The position numbers and the translations under genes were made by a program. Under the pieces are notes generated by a model. The model saw nothing but the letters and a program-made list of their open reading frames with translations. It had not been told where the DNA came from and did no database searches. This document shows positions 11,336-21,555 of a stretch of DNA of 64,000 nucleotides, piece by piece. This stretch comes from Stomoxys calcitrans (Eukaryota > Arthropoda > Insecta > Diptera > Muscidae): the NCBI RefSeq assembly GCF_963082655.1, contig NC_081552.1, positions 196,559,281-196,623,280 of the forward strand. The letters are read 5' to 3'. Each line of letters starts with the position of its first letter. Position 1 is the stretch's first letter.

Positions 11336-12660
11336 GGTTAGGTTAGGTTTAAGTGCCAGCCTGTCATCAGACTCACTTAGAAGTTTTCGTCCATTGTGAT
11401 ACCTCAGGAAGAGAAGAAGGAAGGTGCCTTATAGTTCCTACCATTGAACCATCCAGATCGCTTTAAAAAGCCCAATAACTTGCGAATGTTCACATCCGCT
11501 AAATCAGACAGGTTCTCAAAGAAATGGGAACCTAAGTGGAATTCCTTCTGATTGCTAGTGCGGGACCCACACACATAAGGTTTTCTATAGTCTCTTCTTC
11601 TTCGATGTCCTCACAGCTTCTGCAAAAGTCGTTGCTGGCAACCTTCAGTCTGTCAGCATGTTTTCCGATTAGACAGTGACCTGTCATGGCGGACACAATG
11701 TCTGAGACGTCTGTTCTAGCCAATGACAGCAAAGCAGTAGACCTCTTCAAGACTAGACCTCTTCAAGACTAGACCTCTTGAAGACTAGATGCTCACAGCC
11801 TCCTCGTTGTGACCATCTATCATTTCTTGTCCTTTTGGCCTGGTCCTGAAAACTTAGTTTACATGTCGCTAGAGGCATACCCACAGATTCCAGTATCCCT
11901 GGAATGTGAAGGAGAGTTCCTTGACTCGCAAGCTCGTCCGCTTTTCAATTCCCTGGTATATCTCTCTGGCTCGGCACCCAGAACATATGAATTTTGAACT
12001 GTTCATCTATTTCGTTGAGAGATCTTCGACAGTCGAGGGCGGTTTTTGTGTTCAAAAATACGTTCTCCAATGCGTTTAATGGCTGCCTGGCTGTCTGAGA
12101 AGATATTTATGGCAATCGTCGTAGTGACATTTTATCTTAGCCATTCCACCACTTCCTTAATTGCAAAAATTTCCGCTTGATACACACTGCAGTGGTCGAT
12201 TAACCTTTGCGATATGACCAGTTCTAGATCTTTAGAGTACACCCCAAAGCCCGCCTGGTTGTTTAGTATGAAACCATCCGTATAGAAGTCTATGTAACTT
12301 CTGTTACCAGGGATATCGTAGCTTCAATCGGTTCTATCAGGAATATTGGTACAGTACTTTTTATCAAAAAACGGCTCAGGTAGGGTGTAATCCACACTGC
12401 CAGGAACATCTGATATTGTATCAAGGATAACACAGTGTCCATAGCCGCCACATGACCAATGATAAAGCTCCCTTCGCCTCACAGCAGTGGCCGCAGAATT
12501 TTGGCTCGCCACAATGACCAGTGGCATTAGGTGTAGCATTAAATTCAGTGAATCAGACGGTGTCGTGCTCAGTGCGGCTGTGATGCACAAACAAGCCAAG
12601 TATTGAACAGTAGGTGGACTTTTGAAGTGCCGTCCACCAGACCACAACACCATATGGCAT
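11336..12660 (-). pseudogene. LINE-B copy B1: RT thumb, RNase H and C-terminal region
   Basis: On the minus strand the copy begins at about 12655 with VLWSGGRHFKSPPTVQYLAC and CLCITAALSTTPSD, then a LSLWSCGGYGHCVILDT-like stretch and VDYTLPEPFFDKKYC (frame 12324-12653). An RNase H region (12320-11800) follows in broken frames. The C-terminal frame 11532-11750 reads STALLSLARTDVSDIVSAMT, GHCLIGKHADRLKV and FCRSCEDIEEEETIENLMC. In the zinc-knuckle-like motif ENL replaces the EHL seen in related elements. The 3' end is an AACCTAACCTAACC-like tail (11336-11353, complement). The copy is 5'-truncated and frameshifted. Confidence 0.8.
11738..11786. repeat. 16-bp tandem repeat, three copies
   Basis: TAGACCTCTTCAAGAC occurs at 11738, 11754 and 11770 (the last copy with one change). 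The triplication sits inside LINE-B copy B1 and disrupts its C-terminal frame. It is probably replication slippage. Confidence 0.8.
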
Positions 12661-13459
12661 TATAGAAGGAGGACAAACTAAAAGTAAAAGTTTTCTACAA
12701 AAAATATGCACACGGCCCCTGCATCTTCATGGAGGACTGTGATATCCAAAAGGTGGCCACAGGCATTACGTAAGGGGAAGATGATAGCTGAAAAAGGTAA
12801 GGAGCCGCTCAACTGCGCTAAAGGGCAGAAAGCACAACAGAGACGAGCTGACGTATGCAGTCACCAAAGTCAGCAGTGCATCCGGTAGGATTCCGCCGGA
12901 TCATAGGACCCAAGTGGACAATCTGGTTCACGAGCGAATTGTGAAACATGTGATGAAACAAACTACGAGCTGCTTTGCGTCAGCAGAATGTATTGATAGC
13001 GTCAGAAAGCTCGCTGGAAGTATCTACACTTACTGAGAGAGAGCAAAGCTCGGCCTGGTGAGAAAGATGGACATTTTCCAAATTTCAAAGGCCGTCGCCT
13101 TCATGAAGATCTTCATTTCGCGACGGAAGACATGGCGAAATTTTAAGGCAAGCAAAACCAAGTTTTGGAGGCAAAGTAATGGTAGATTTTCCACAATGAG
13201 GTAAAAGCGGAAGAAAATCTCCTTATGGTGGACTTTGACCAAAATTATGCCTAAGACTAAAGCATTGATTCATTATACGGGACCAAGACTGTCTAGGATA
13301 GGCAAAGATTCTCACATTGAGACATCAGACAGTGCAGGAGACATCAGGCAGTGCATTGCAGGAGACTCAATACTTCCCGACCAACAGGGGGCCGACGACG
13401 AAACCATCACCGATTTTCTCAATATTGATAAGATTAGGGTAAGCTAAGATTACTTGGTA
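12661..13459 (+). other. Unrecognised region with weak coding character
   Basis: Broken + strand frames give VKVFYKKYAHGPCIFMEDCD (about 12680-12740), ELTYAVTKVSSASGRIPPDH (about 12848) and KHVMKQTTSCFASAECIDS (about 12945), then an unmarked stretch to 13445. The first faintly resembles the YxPxDxGPFxVYVE part of some non-LTR ORF1 (gag-like) proteins, but the match is weak. I would not assign it. It lies between LINE-B B1 and a SINE. Confidence 0.25.
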
Positions 13460-13800
13460 GGGGCTACCATAGCGCTGGCGTGACCCCCTATGACGCTGTA
13501 CCCCTGGGTTCGAATCATGACACGAATTTAAGCAAAAACAATTTCAGCGGTGGTTATCCCCTTCTAATGCTGGCGACATTTATGAGCTACTATGCCATTT
13601 GAGAAAATGGTATGGCAGTCATGTAAAAACTTCTCCCCAAAGCGGTGTTGCACTGCGGCACGCCGTTTGGACCTGGCTATAAAAAGGAGGTCCCTTATCA
13701 TTCAACTTGAATTGCACATAGCACTCATGGATATGTGTGAAGTTTGTCCCTGTTCCTTACTGGAATATCTCTGGGCAAATTTGTAATTGGATGTGTCACA
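13460..13800 (+). mobile_element. tRNA-derived SINE, near full length
   Basis: The head reads GGGCTACCATAGCGCTGGCG, with a B box GGGTTCGAATCA at 13506-13517. The body shares CAGCGGTGGTTATCCCCTTC, CTTCTCCCCAAAGCGGTGTT, GGCTATAAAAAGGAGGTCCC and the tail CTGGGCAAATTTG with the copy at 19130-19447. Relative to that copy the head has internal deletions and substitutions. No clear target duplication was found. Confidence 0.75.
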
Positions 13801-13849
13801 TTGGTTTTTCACGGAGAAAAAACCAACCAGCCGTTCAAAAATTTAACGA

Positions 13850-14190
13850 TTGTTTTTTTTTTTGTATTCCTGCCTTTTTTAAAAAATTTCTCGAAAAAAT
13901 TCTGGATAGGATTATGGCCAGAGCTCCTGGAGGACATCTAACCATTCTACCAGGTACTACCATACTATGTTGGAACGCCCACAGGTAGAGCTTTCCAAAA
14001 CGTGTTTTTAATCGAAAATCGAAGGGATGGTCTTCTTATATTCCTGTCTTTTTTAAAAAAAATTCTGGTTAGGATTGCGGCCAGTGCTCCTGGAGGACAT
14101 CTAAAAATTCTACCAGGTACTTCCATACCACGTTGGAAAGCCCATAGTAAGAGCTTTTCATAAAATATTTTTAATCGAACGTTTGGATTT
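13850..14190 (+). repeat. Two-copy direct repeat, period 173 bp
   Basis: The segment with TTTTTTAAAAAATTTC, CTCCTGGAGGACATCTAA, TTCTACCAGGTACT and TTTTTAATCGAA appears twice (13850-14020 and about 14030-14190). The offset at CTCCTGGAGG is 173 bp. The copies differ by about 15 percent. The sequence is not similar to other families here. Confidence 0.7.
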
Positions 14191-14194
14191 CTCA

Positions 14195-14246
14195 GTGGCA
14201 TGGGGCATAATAATATACGCACCCTCTTTCCAATCTAACCTAAAGG
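14195..14246 (+). mobile_element. LINE-A 3' tail fragment
   Basis: GTGGCATGGGGCATAATAAT and GCACCCTCTTTCCAATCTAA align with the 3' UTR ends of LINE-A at 20410-20458 and 63820-63865. Only the last ~50 bp are present. It may be the end of a severely truncated insertion. Confidence 0.65.
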
Positions 14247-15008
14247 GCTGGAGAGTAAAATTTTTTTTTATTAAGGGACCATTATAAAATAACCGAAATG
14301 CTTCTCTCCTCTCTTGGAAACTCTTTGAAGGAATTATAAATTCCTTTGACTATAGTTGTCTCATATGTGGTATTTTAAGACGATATAAACAGCATGTCAT
14401 GCATTTAAATTGTCCTTTAAATTATTCTAATAGTGTGACTTAATTTCTTTATATGTCATGAGTTGCTATCTTGGACGATATTAGCTTTTCCAAGGACGCT
14501 GGGCAACATTAAATTGTCTCCCCTTAGTCTGATGGTGTAAAATTTGTGTGTGGGTGTGTGTGATAATTCCCACCATAAACTCATGCTAGATAACAATGAA
14601 ATTTATACCCACTTATACACACTTGAACATACACACATTGACGATAATCCTTGCAACATTAATCAGAAGGAATATTCTTCTAAACTTTTGGTAAGTTTTT
14701 CTTAAATCCATCTATGACTGAGCAAAAGTTTTTTTTTATATTTCTCCAGAAAGTTGTTCTTTAGACAACAACAACATCAACATCAACAACAGCATGACAA
14801 CGTAAAGATCTGCCGATTGGATGGAAATGTTCTTTTGCTGGAAAAGTTTTGCAGCTTAAAAATTTTAAATCGTACATAAGAGCGCATGTTGTGAGCGAGG
14901 ATAGATTAAATTGATACTTCAACTAGGGATGCCAGAGTGGGGATACTTGAAATATATCAAAAGATGATTTTAAGACTGTATGGCAGAGCAATGCAATGGA
15001 AAGTTGTA
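14247..15008. other. AT-rich sequence, no gene recognised
   Basis: Single-copy-looking DNA with a GTGTGTGGGTGTGTGTG run (about 14545) and an (ACA)n-like stretch near 14768-14790. No coding or RNA signal is seen. Confidence 0.45.
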
Positions 15009-15705
15009 GATATGAACAAGTAAAAGCGTGCTAATTTGGGCCGGGCCGAATCTTATATACCCTCCGCCATGGAGCGCATTTGTCGAGTTCTTTTCCCGGC
15101 ATCTCTTCTTAGGCAAACAATGATGTAAGAAAATATTTGCTCTGCTACTAGAGCGATATCAAGATATGATCCGGTTTAGACCACAATTAAATTCTATGTT
15201 GGAGACCTGTGCAAAATGTCAGCCAATTCGAATAAGAATTGCGCCCTTTAGGGGCTCAAGAAGTAAAATAGAGAGATCGACCGATTCAGACCATAATAAA
15301 CACGAATGTTGATGGTCATGAGAGGATCCGTCGCACAAAATTTCAGGCAAATCGGATAAGAATTGCGCTCTCTAGAGGCTCAAGAAGTCAAGACCCAAGA
15401 TCGGTTTATATGGCAGCTATATCAGGTTATGGACCGATTTGAACCATACTTAGCACAGTTGTTAGAAGTGATACTAAAACACTATGTGCAAAATTTCAGT
15501 CAAATCGGATGAAAATTGCGCCCTCTAGAGGCTCAAGAAGTCAAGACACAAGATGGGTTTATATGGCAGCTATATCAAAACATGGACCGATATGGCCCAT
15601 TTATAATACCAACCGACCTACAACCGTCTGTCTGTCGAAAGCACGCTAACTTCCGAAGGAGTAAAGCTAGCCGCTTGAAATTGTGCACAAATACTTTTTA
15701 TTAGT
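15009..15705 (+). mobile_element. MM-I element, plus orientation, left half of a palindromic pair
   Basis: The leader GAACAAGTAAAAGCGTGCTA and the ATATACCCTCCGCCATGGAG block start the copy. About three units lead to CCCATTTATAATACCAACCG and CCTACAACCGTCTGTCTGTC. There the sequence switches to the reverse-orientation pre-core block (GAAAGCACGCTAACTTCCGA). The GTCY core and 3' terminus are missing. Confidence 0.8.
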
Positions 15706-15815
15706 GTAGGTCGGTTGGTATTATAAATGGGCCATATCGGTCCATGTTTTGATATAGCTGCCATATAAACCGATCTTGTGTCTTGACTTCTTGAGCCTCT
15801 AGAGGGCGCAATTCT
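15490..15815. repeat. Large inverted repeat (palindrome), ~95-bp near-perfect arms
   Basis: 15525-15620 is the reverse complement of 15706-15801 with only one or two differences. Weaker similarity extends about 20-30 bp further out. The loop of about 85 bp holds TCTGTCGAAAGCACGCTAAC. It joins two MM-I copies head to head. Such an arm pair could form a hairpin in DNA or RNA. Confidence 0.85.
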
Positions 15816-16435
15816 TAACCGATTTTGCTGAAAATTTGCACAATGACTTTTCCAATGACCTCCAACTTACGTGCCAAGTATGGTTAAAATCGGCCCAAAA
15901 CCTGATATACCTCCCATATAAACCAGGGCCTCCCGATTTGATTTCTTGAGCATCTTGAGGGCGCAATTCTTAACGGACTTGCCTAAAGTTTTGCACTATG
16001 ACGTCTTCTATGACATTTAATGGATGTACTAAGTATGATTCGTATCGGTCCATAACCTAATATAGCTTCCATATAAACCGATCCCCCGATTTTACTTCTT
16101 GAGCCTCTAGAGGACGTAATTCTTATCTGCTTTAGCTGAAATTTTGCACAGTGACTTCTTCTATGCCCTCTAACAAGCGTACCAAACATGGTCTGAATCG
16201 TGCCTAGACCTGATATAGCTCCCATATAGACCGATCTCCCGATTTTACTTCTTGAGCCTCTAGGGTGCGTAATTCTTATCCGATTTTGCTGAAATTTTGC
16301 ACAGTGACTTCTTCTATTTCCTAATAAACGTGCCAAATATGGCCTGAATTGGTTTATAAACTAATATACCTCTCATGCAAACCAATCTCCCCATTTTACT
16401 TCTTAAGTCCCTCTAGAGGACCTCTGTAAGGTATG
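15706..16435 (-). mobile_element. MM-I array, minus orientation
   Basis: About five units carry CTTGAGCCTCTAGAGGGCGC, CCGATTTTGCTGAAATTTTG and CCCATATAAACCGATC. The array stops near 16435 without the leader terminus. The minus frame 15983-16336 spans two units and is repeat-derived. Confidence 0.8.
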
Positions 16436-16794
16436 TTCCTCCTGTTTCTTTTAATCGTGCGTAACCTCTGGATATGGTTTTGGGAGGCAGTTCTTCTGTG
16501 ATCTTGCGAACGTACCTCTAAGAGGTCTCTCGAGATTTATGAACGGGGCGAAATGCTTTTGACAGGGGTTGCCATAAGATCCGGCGAAAGCACCTACGTT
16601 CTAGCGTGAGGTGTAGGAGTTTCAACCCCGCTCTGGTTCTACATTTTCTTAAATTCGTGTATTACTCCTAGATATGGTCCTTGATCAAAGATCTTTTTCT
16701 TTTACTCTGTCTTTCTAGGATATTACAATGGGCCAGACTGGCCTGCGAGTGAACTCACCTTTGGTGGCCAAGTCAATCAAATTAACTTAACCTA
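16436..16794. other. Unclassified segment with a tRNA-like promoter motif
   Basis: CTAGCGTGAGGTGTAGGAGT and GTTTCAACCCCGC resemble A- and B-box-like elements of a second SINE. The segment ends with GGTGGCCAAGTCAATCAAAT and TTAACTTAACCTAC, similar in style to LINE/SINE 3' tails. Only one copy is in the window, so no family can be defined. Confidence 0.3.
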
Positions 16795-17890
16795 CAACAA
16801 TAGGAAGTATGATGTGGAACATATGATGCTAAATTTGTTATTCGTTCGGATGCAACAGTGACGACAGATGGACGAAAAACCTCCCCATACCCTCCCCCTT
16901 GCTCCAATTTTTAAAAACTGCAGATCTCGGGTGCACCCATGTAAGTGAAATTTTGTATACCACCTTTTGGTACCCCGATAACACGAAATTAGTATAAAAT
17001 TTTGGAATCGAATAACCTGGGGGGACGCCCTATCGCAAAGCCCACCCGAACGGACATGTTTGCCCATTGGCACAATATGGGTATCAAATGAAAGCTATTT
17101 AAGAGTAGAGTACGAACTTGACATAAAAATGTCACACTAAGTGTCGGGGGCGTCCCCCACCCCCAAAAACACCACCCAACAGGACATTTTTACCGCTTTG
17201 GGCAATATGGATTTCAATAAAAGTTATTTGAAAGTAGAGTAAAAATCTGATATAAAACGTATTCGTTGATGTGTGAGGAGCCTCCCCACCCCCCCAGCAG
17301 GACATATTCATCGATTGGGACAGCAAGGGACTCAAATGAAAGGTATTCGGGAGCTAAATATGAATATGGTATTAAAAATTGGGTCCAACAACTTAGGAGA
17401 CCGCCCCAGGCCCAAAACCGGCCCAAAAGTTGCACCCATAATCAAAGTGAACCGATCGGGACAATATGGGACTCAAATAAACGCTATTTGAGAATAAAGT
17501 ATGAATATGATATTTAAAATTGGGTACAAGCACCTAGGCAGCAGTCCAAGCACAAAACCACGAAAAATCAAAGTGGACATAACGGGACTCATGTGCAAGG
17601 TTTTCGGGAGTAGAATACGAATATGCTATCAAAAATTGGATCCAAATAATTAGGGCGTCGCCTCAAGAGTACCGTTCAAAATAAAACTGGGATCGATCGG
17701 GACAATATAGGAAACCTATGAAAGTTGTTCGGGAGTAGAGTATGAATATGATATTTAAAATTGGGACCAAGTATCGGGCAACCGTCCCAAGTCCAAAACC
17801 GCCCAAAATCAAAAGTGGACCGATCGGGACCATATGGGACTCCAATGAAAGGTATTCGAGAGTAGAGTACGAAAATGATATCGAAAATAA
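16795..17890 (+). mobile_element. HINE internal repeats, plus orientation
   Basis: About nine units of ~110 bp carry CGATCGGGACAATATGGGAC, CTCAAATGAAAGGTATTCGG, GAGTAGAGTACGAATATGAT and GCCCCAAAACC. The early part (about 16900-17060) has the CGAAATTAGTATAAAATTTT block also seen at 10460. The array runs into LINE-A without a CTAGT end, so it is truncated. Confidence 0.6.
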
Positions 17891-19129
17891 AATATTGGGT
17901 GTATTTACCAAGAAGGCCGCCCCAAAACCGGAATTAATGGTCAAAGAAGCCTTGAGGAGCTTCAAAGCATTTAAGTCACCTGGACCTGATACAAAAGGAG
18001 GCCGACTATCTGGCGCCTCATCTGGTAACTATTTTCACAGCATGCCTAGGACTTCCATATACTCCGAAAGCCTGGCAGGAAGCAAGGGTGGTGCTTATAC
18101 TCAAGCCCGGCAAGGCAAGTTATGCGTCACCAAAGGCCTACAGGCCTATAACCCTTACGTCCTTTCTACTCAAAACCATGGAACGCATTGTGGATAAAGA
18201 GTAGGACATCCAGCGAACTGCTCAAAAACAAACAGCATTCCTATGTCAAGAGAAGGTCGGTGAAGACTGCCCTGAAACGAGGTTATGCATAAAATAGAAG
18301 AATGCTTCGATTCCAAGACGTACACATTGGCGGTTCGCATTGACATCGAGGGAGCGTTTAATAATGTGCGGACCGACACATTGAACCAATTCTTAAACAA
18401 ATACCGGAAGGATCGTGTCCTTAGAGACTGGATAAACCATAACAGGTGGATAAATTGCGGGTCTCATGTATGTCATATAAGGAAGAAAGTTGCACTGGAA
18501 GGATTTGAAGTTGTCCTGTCTGCTACGCAGACGTGGTTATAATACTTCTTTAAGGTAGGGATCCAAACCAGCTATGCAGAAGGGCCGAAAGGGTATTGCA
18601 CGTGGCGTATGTCTCGGCTAGACCCAGGGGTCTCAATATTAACCCACAGAAGACTAAAATACGCCTGTTCACGAGGAAGTCGAAGGTGGGCCAATTTGAC
18701 GGGCCACGGTTCCTCAATAAAACGACTTCTATGTCTGACAAGGTCAAACACTTGGGAGTGATTTTGGATAGGAATCTTAATTGAAAGGCTCCGGGAGGGT
18801 CGTAGGCTCGAAATGGGGCCTGAATACGAGGGTAATCCACTGGCTCTACAGGAGCGCCTCAGTAGTTTTGTGGACTGATATGGAAAAGAGAGAAGAAACA
18901 TTAGGACCATAGAACAAGTTCAGAGAACATGTTGTCTTGGCATAGGCGGAGCGATAAGGACCACGCCCACTAGGGCACTGGAGACTATTCTAGATATCCC
19001 ACACCTTGACATACATATTAACTGTGAGGCAGCCACTGCGGATATGAGACTTAAGGCGATTGGAGAATGGATTGAGGATGGGACCAGCTCATACCATCGC
19101 GGAATAATCGAGGCGACGATAGGAAACCT

Positions 19130-19447
19130 AGGGAGGCCACCGTAGCGCAGAAGTTAGCATGTCCGCCTATGACGCTGAACGCCCGGGTTCGTAACCTGGC
19201 GTGACCATCAGAAAAAAATTGTCAGCGGTGGTTTTCCCCTCCTAATCCTGGCAATATTTGTGAGGAACTATGCCATGTAAAACTTCTCTCCAAAGAGGTG
19301 TCGCACTTCGGCACGCCGTTCGGACTCGGCTATAAAAAGGAGGCACCTTATCATTGAGCTTAAGCTTGAATCGGACTGCACTCATTGATATGTGAGTGGA
19401 ATGTTCCTTAGTGAAATGTTCATGGGCAAAATTTGCATTTGCATTTG
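19130..19447 (+). mobile_element. Full-length tRNA-derived SINE with 13-bp target duplication
   Basis: The head is GGGAGGCCACCGTAGCGCAG. The A-box-like TAGCGCAGAAGTTAGC (19143-19158) and a B box GGGTTCGTAACC (19185-19196) give an internal pol III promoter layout. The body has CCTCCTAATCCTGGCAATAT, CTTCTCTCCAAAGAGGTGTC and GGCTATAAAAAGGAGGCACC. The tail is GCATTTGCATTTG. CGATAGGAAACCT flanks it at 19117-19129 and 19448-19460. It is inserted in LINE-A copy A2 and probably depends on a LINE partner for mobility. Confidence 0.92.
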
Positions 19448-19960
19448 CGATAGGAAACCTGGAAGGAAGGGAAGAGGTATCCGATCGGATACCTGAGATG
19501 AACCTTGAGGTCGAGTGCGAGGCACTGCTCCCAGCGGCGCTATCTTGGATTGACGGGATCATAGTATTGCCATCTGAAAGATCATCTTACGCGGATAGAT
19601 CAAAGCTAGAGGGCAGAGTGGGCCTGGGGGTCTACATTGAGAACCCAAGGCCCGAAATCTGTTTTAGACTGCCTGACCATAATACGGTCCTGCAGGCAGA
19701 GATCCGGACGATCACGAAATGCGTGAAGTGGTGTGGTACTAACGCGAGCATGTCGAATGTGAACATCTTTACGGACAGTAAAATTGCCATAAGGGCAATA
19801 ACAACCAGGACGGTAAGATCGCGAACAGTCTTGGAGTGTAAGAAGAAGATTAACGCCCTCTCTGAGGATGTGCCGGGCCATAACGTATTAAGGGGGGAAA
19901 GAAAGGTCAGACGATTTGGCAGTGTAAGCCAGAGAACTACCGCCGATAAACATGGTTAAC
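19448..19960 (+). pseudogene. RNase H domain of LINE-A copy A2
   Basis: An uninterrupted frame downstream of the SINE carries VLPSERSSYADRSKLEGRVG, where YADRSK replaces the usual TDGSK. Then come NTVLQAEIRTITKC (acidic E) and VNIFTDSKIAIRAITT (third acidic residue kept), then VPGHN with a truncated loop. The acidic residues are mostly retained but the glycine after the first D is lost. The frame then shifts and stops near 19957. Confidence 0.8.
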
Positions 19961-20019
19961 CTGAAGCCGTTCGGATCGACGAAGTCCAATTTAAGGGCGC
20001 GGATCGGCGAAAATCCTAT

Positions 20020-20334
20020 TGGGTGATCCGGATCGTGAGAGGACAAGGCTATTACTAAAAGGAAGTAAGAAGGAGATCAGTAAAGCTTTTGGTGTCATTA
20101 CAGGACACAGGACTACGAGGTCACTTATGCAAAATCGGTGCGGCAAGTGATAGCATGTTTAGGGCATGTGGGGAAGATGATGAGACGTTGGAGCATTTCC
20201 TATATCATTACCCGGCTTTCGCGGCTAACAGACACCGGTATTTAGGTAGGAACACAATACCTGACATGAAATGGTTCATGGATGGTAGGGACGTGACATG
20301 GAAAACAATTAAAGATTTTGTAAGTAGCACCTAA
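20020..20334 (+). pseudogene. LINE-A C-terminal domain with CCHC-like knuckle (copy A2)
   Basis: The frame 20089-20334 reads GLRGHLCKIGAASDSMFRAC, GEDDETLEHFLYHYPAFAAN and RHRYLGRNTIPDM, ending in a TIKDFVSST stop. The CxxC...H...C pattern typical of RNase H-bearing LINE C-termini is C-R-A-C-G...E-H with Y in place of the final C. The matching part of copy A5 (63547-63771) keeps HCPAF but has lost the first cysteines. Confidence 0.75.
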
Positions 20335-20460
20335 CTACGATTTTCTTTTTCAAGGTTATTTTTTATTATTTAGAGGGCATATCAAGCCGATTACTGGCTT
20401 AGGTGTATGTCTATAGTGGCATGAGGCGGATTAATAACTGCACCCTCTTTCAACCTAACC

Positions 20461-20618
20461 TTACCTAGTTCCATATAGCCAAGTTTCGAACTTAACTGCC
20501 TATGGACAAAAAGAAATCTGCGCAAAATTTCAGCTCAATAACTGCATAGCTAGAAACTATAGCGTGATATGAACGGACAGACGGGCCGACGGACAGACAG
20601 ACGGATGTGCGATATAAA
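20461..20618 (+). mobile_element. MM-II 3' part with (GTCY)n
   Basis: CTGCGCAAAATTTCAGCTCA and GATATGAACGGACAGACGGG with (ACGGACAG)n match the pre-core of the MM-II copies at 36390-36420. The core and TA tract are missing, and the next MM begins at once. Confidence 0.6.
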
Positions 20619-21555
20619 ACAAGTAAAAGCGTGCTAAGTTCGGTCGGGCCTAAAATTAGGAACCCACCACCATGGATTCTGGATTTATACAAAATAAGTT
20701 AAGTTTAAGGGCATAATTATACATACCAAACTTCCGTTAAACCAGCAAAAATTAAAGAGTCTAGGAATTAAACAAGGATGATCGAGAGACCAGTTTACAT
20801 GGCAGATATATCAGGTTATAGACTGATATGGACCGTATTTGGCACAGTTATTGGAAGTCGTAACAGATGCGTACTCGGCACAGTTCCTGAAAGTCATAAC
20901 AGAACACTATGTGCAAAATTTCAGCCAATTCAGACAAAAATTGCTGCTTGTAAGGGCTCAAGAAGTCAAATCGGGAGATCGGATTATATGGGAGCTATAT
21001 CAGGTTATAAACCGATTTCAACTGAACACGGCACAATTGCGGGAAGTCAAAACAGAACACCACATGCAAAATTTCAGCCAAATCAGACAAACATTTGCGG
21101 CTTGTAAGGGCTAAAGAAGTAAAATCGGGAAATCGATTTATTTGGGAGCTATATCAGGTTATAAACCGATTTCAACTGAACTAGGCACAGCTGCTGGAAG
21201 TCAAAACAGAACACCACATGCTCTCGGCACAGTTCCTGGAAGTCATAACAGAACACTATATGCAAAATTTCAACCAAATCGGACAAAAACTGCGGCTTGT
21301 ATAGGTTCAAGAAGTCAAATCGGGGGATCGGTATCTAAATCTGAACCGATATGGCCCATTTGCAACCCCCAGTGACCTACATCAATATTAAGTATCTGTG
21401 CAAAATTTGAAGCAGCTAGCTTTACGCGTTCGACCGCTATCATGATTTCGACAGACGGACGGACATGGCTAGACCGACTCAGGACGATCTGGAAAATATA
21501 TACTTTAAAGGGGTCTTAGACGAATATTTCGACGAGTTACAAACAGAATGAGTTG
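20619..21555 (+). mobile_element. MM element, plus orientation, nearly complete
   Basis: The leader is AAACAAGTAAAAGCGTGCTA. The units carry AAAATTGCTGCTTGTAAGGG, CTCAAGAAGTCAAATCGGGA and GATCGGATTATATGGGAGC. The pre-core is GCCCATTTGCAACCCCCAGT. (ACGG)n, the core (ACATGGCTAGACCGACTCAG) and GGGTCTTAGACGAATATTTC follow. The final CCATCCTATGG end is absent or diverged after 21550. Confidence 0.85.

Larger units (their letters stand above)
17891..20460 (+). pseudogene. LINE-A copy A2: RT, RNase H, C-terminal zinc knuckle, with nested SINE
   Basis: This is the longest LINE-A copy. It opens in the RT fingers (VKEALRSFKAFKSPGPD, about 17938-17990). A frameshifted stretch with YTQARQGKLCVTKGLQ follows. 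The palm is TYTLAVRIDIEGAFNNVRTD. QGTPQGG is deleted, and the active-site box reads YAD followed by V (one D codon lost, about 18520-18540). Then come LNINPQKTKIRLFTRK and KHLGVILDRNLN. RNase H and the C-terminus follow after the SINE at 19130-19447. The 3' UTR has GGCTTAGGTGTATGTCTATA and ends with AACCTAACCTTACC (about 20450). Confidence 0.85.

Noticed and set aside
12661..13459. gag-like ORF1 of a LINE
   Set aside because: Only a faint resemblance (YKKYAHGPCIFMED); frames are broken and no zinc knuckle is visible.
16560..16640. tRNA-like segment (GCACCTACGTTCTAGCGTGA, GTTTCAACCCCGC)
   Set aside because: No cloverleaf with paired acceptor arm could be drawn by eye. It is kept only as a possible SINE promoter.
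19131..19205. Genuine tRNA gene at the SINE head
   Set aside because: A and B boxes are present, but stems are poor and the sequence continues into a repeated body with target duplication, so it is a SINE.
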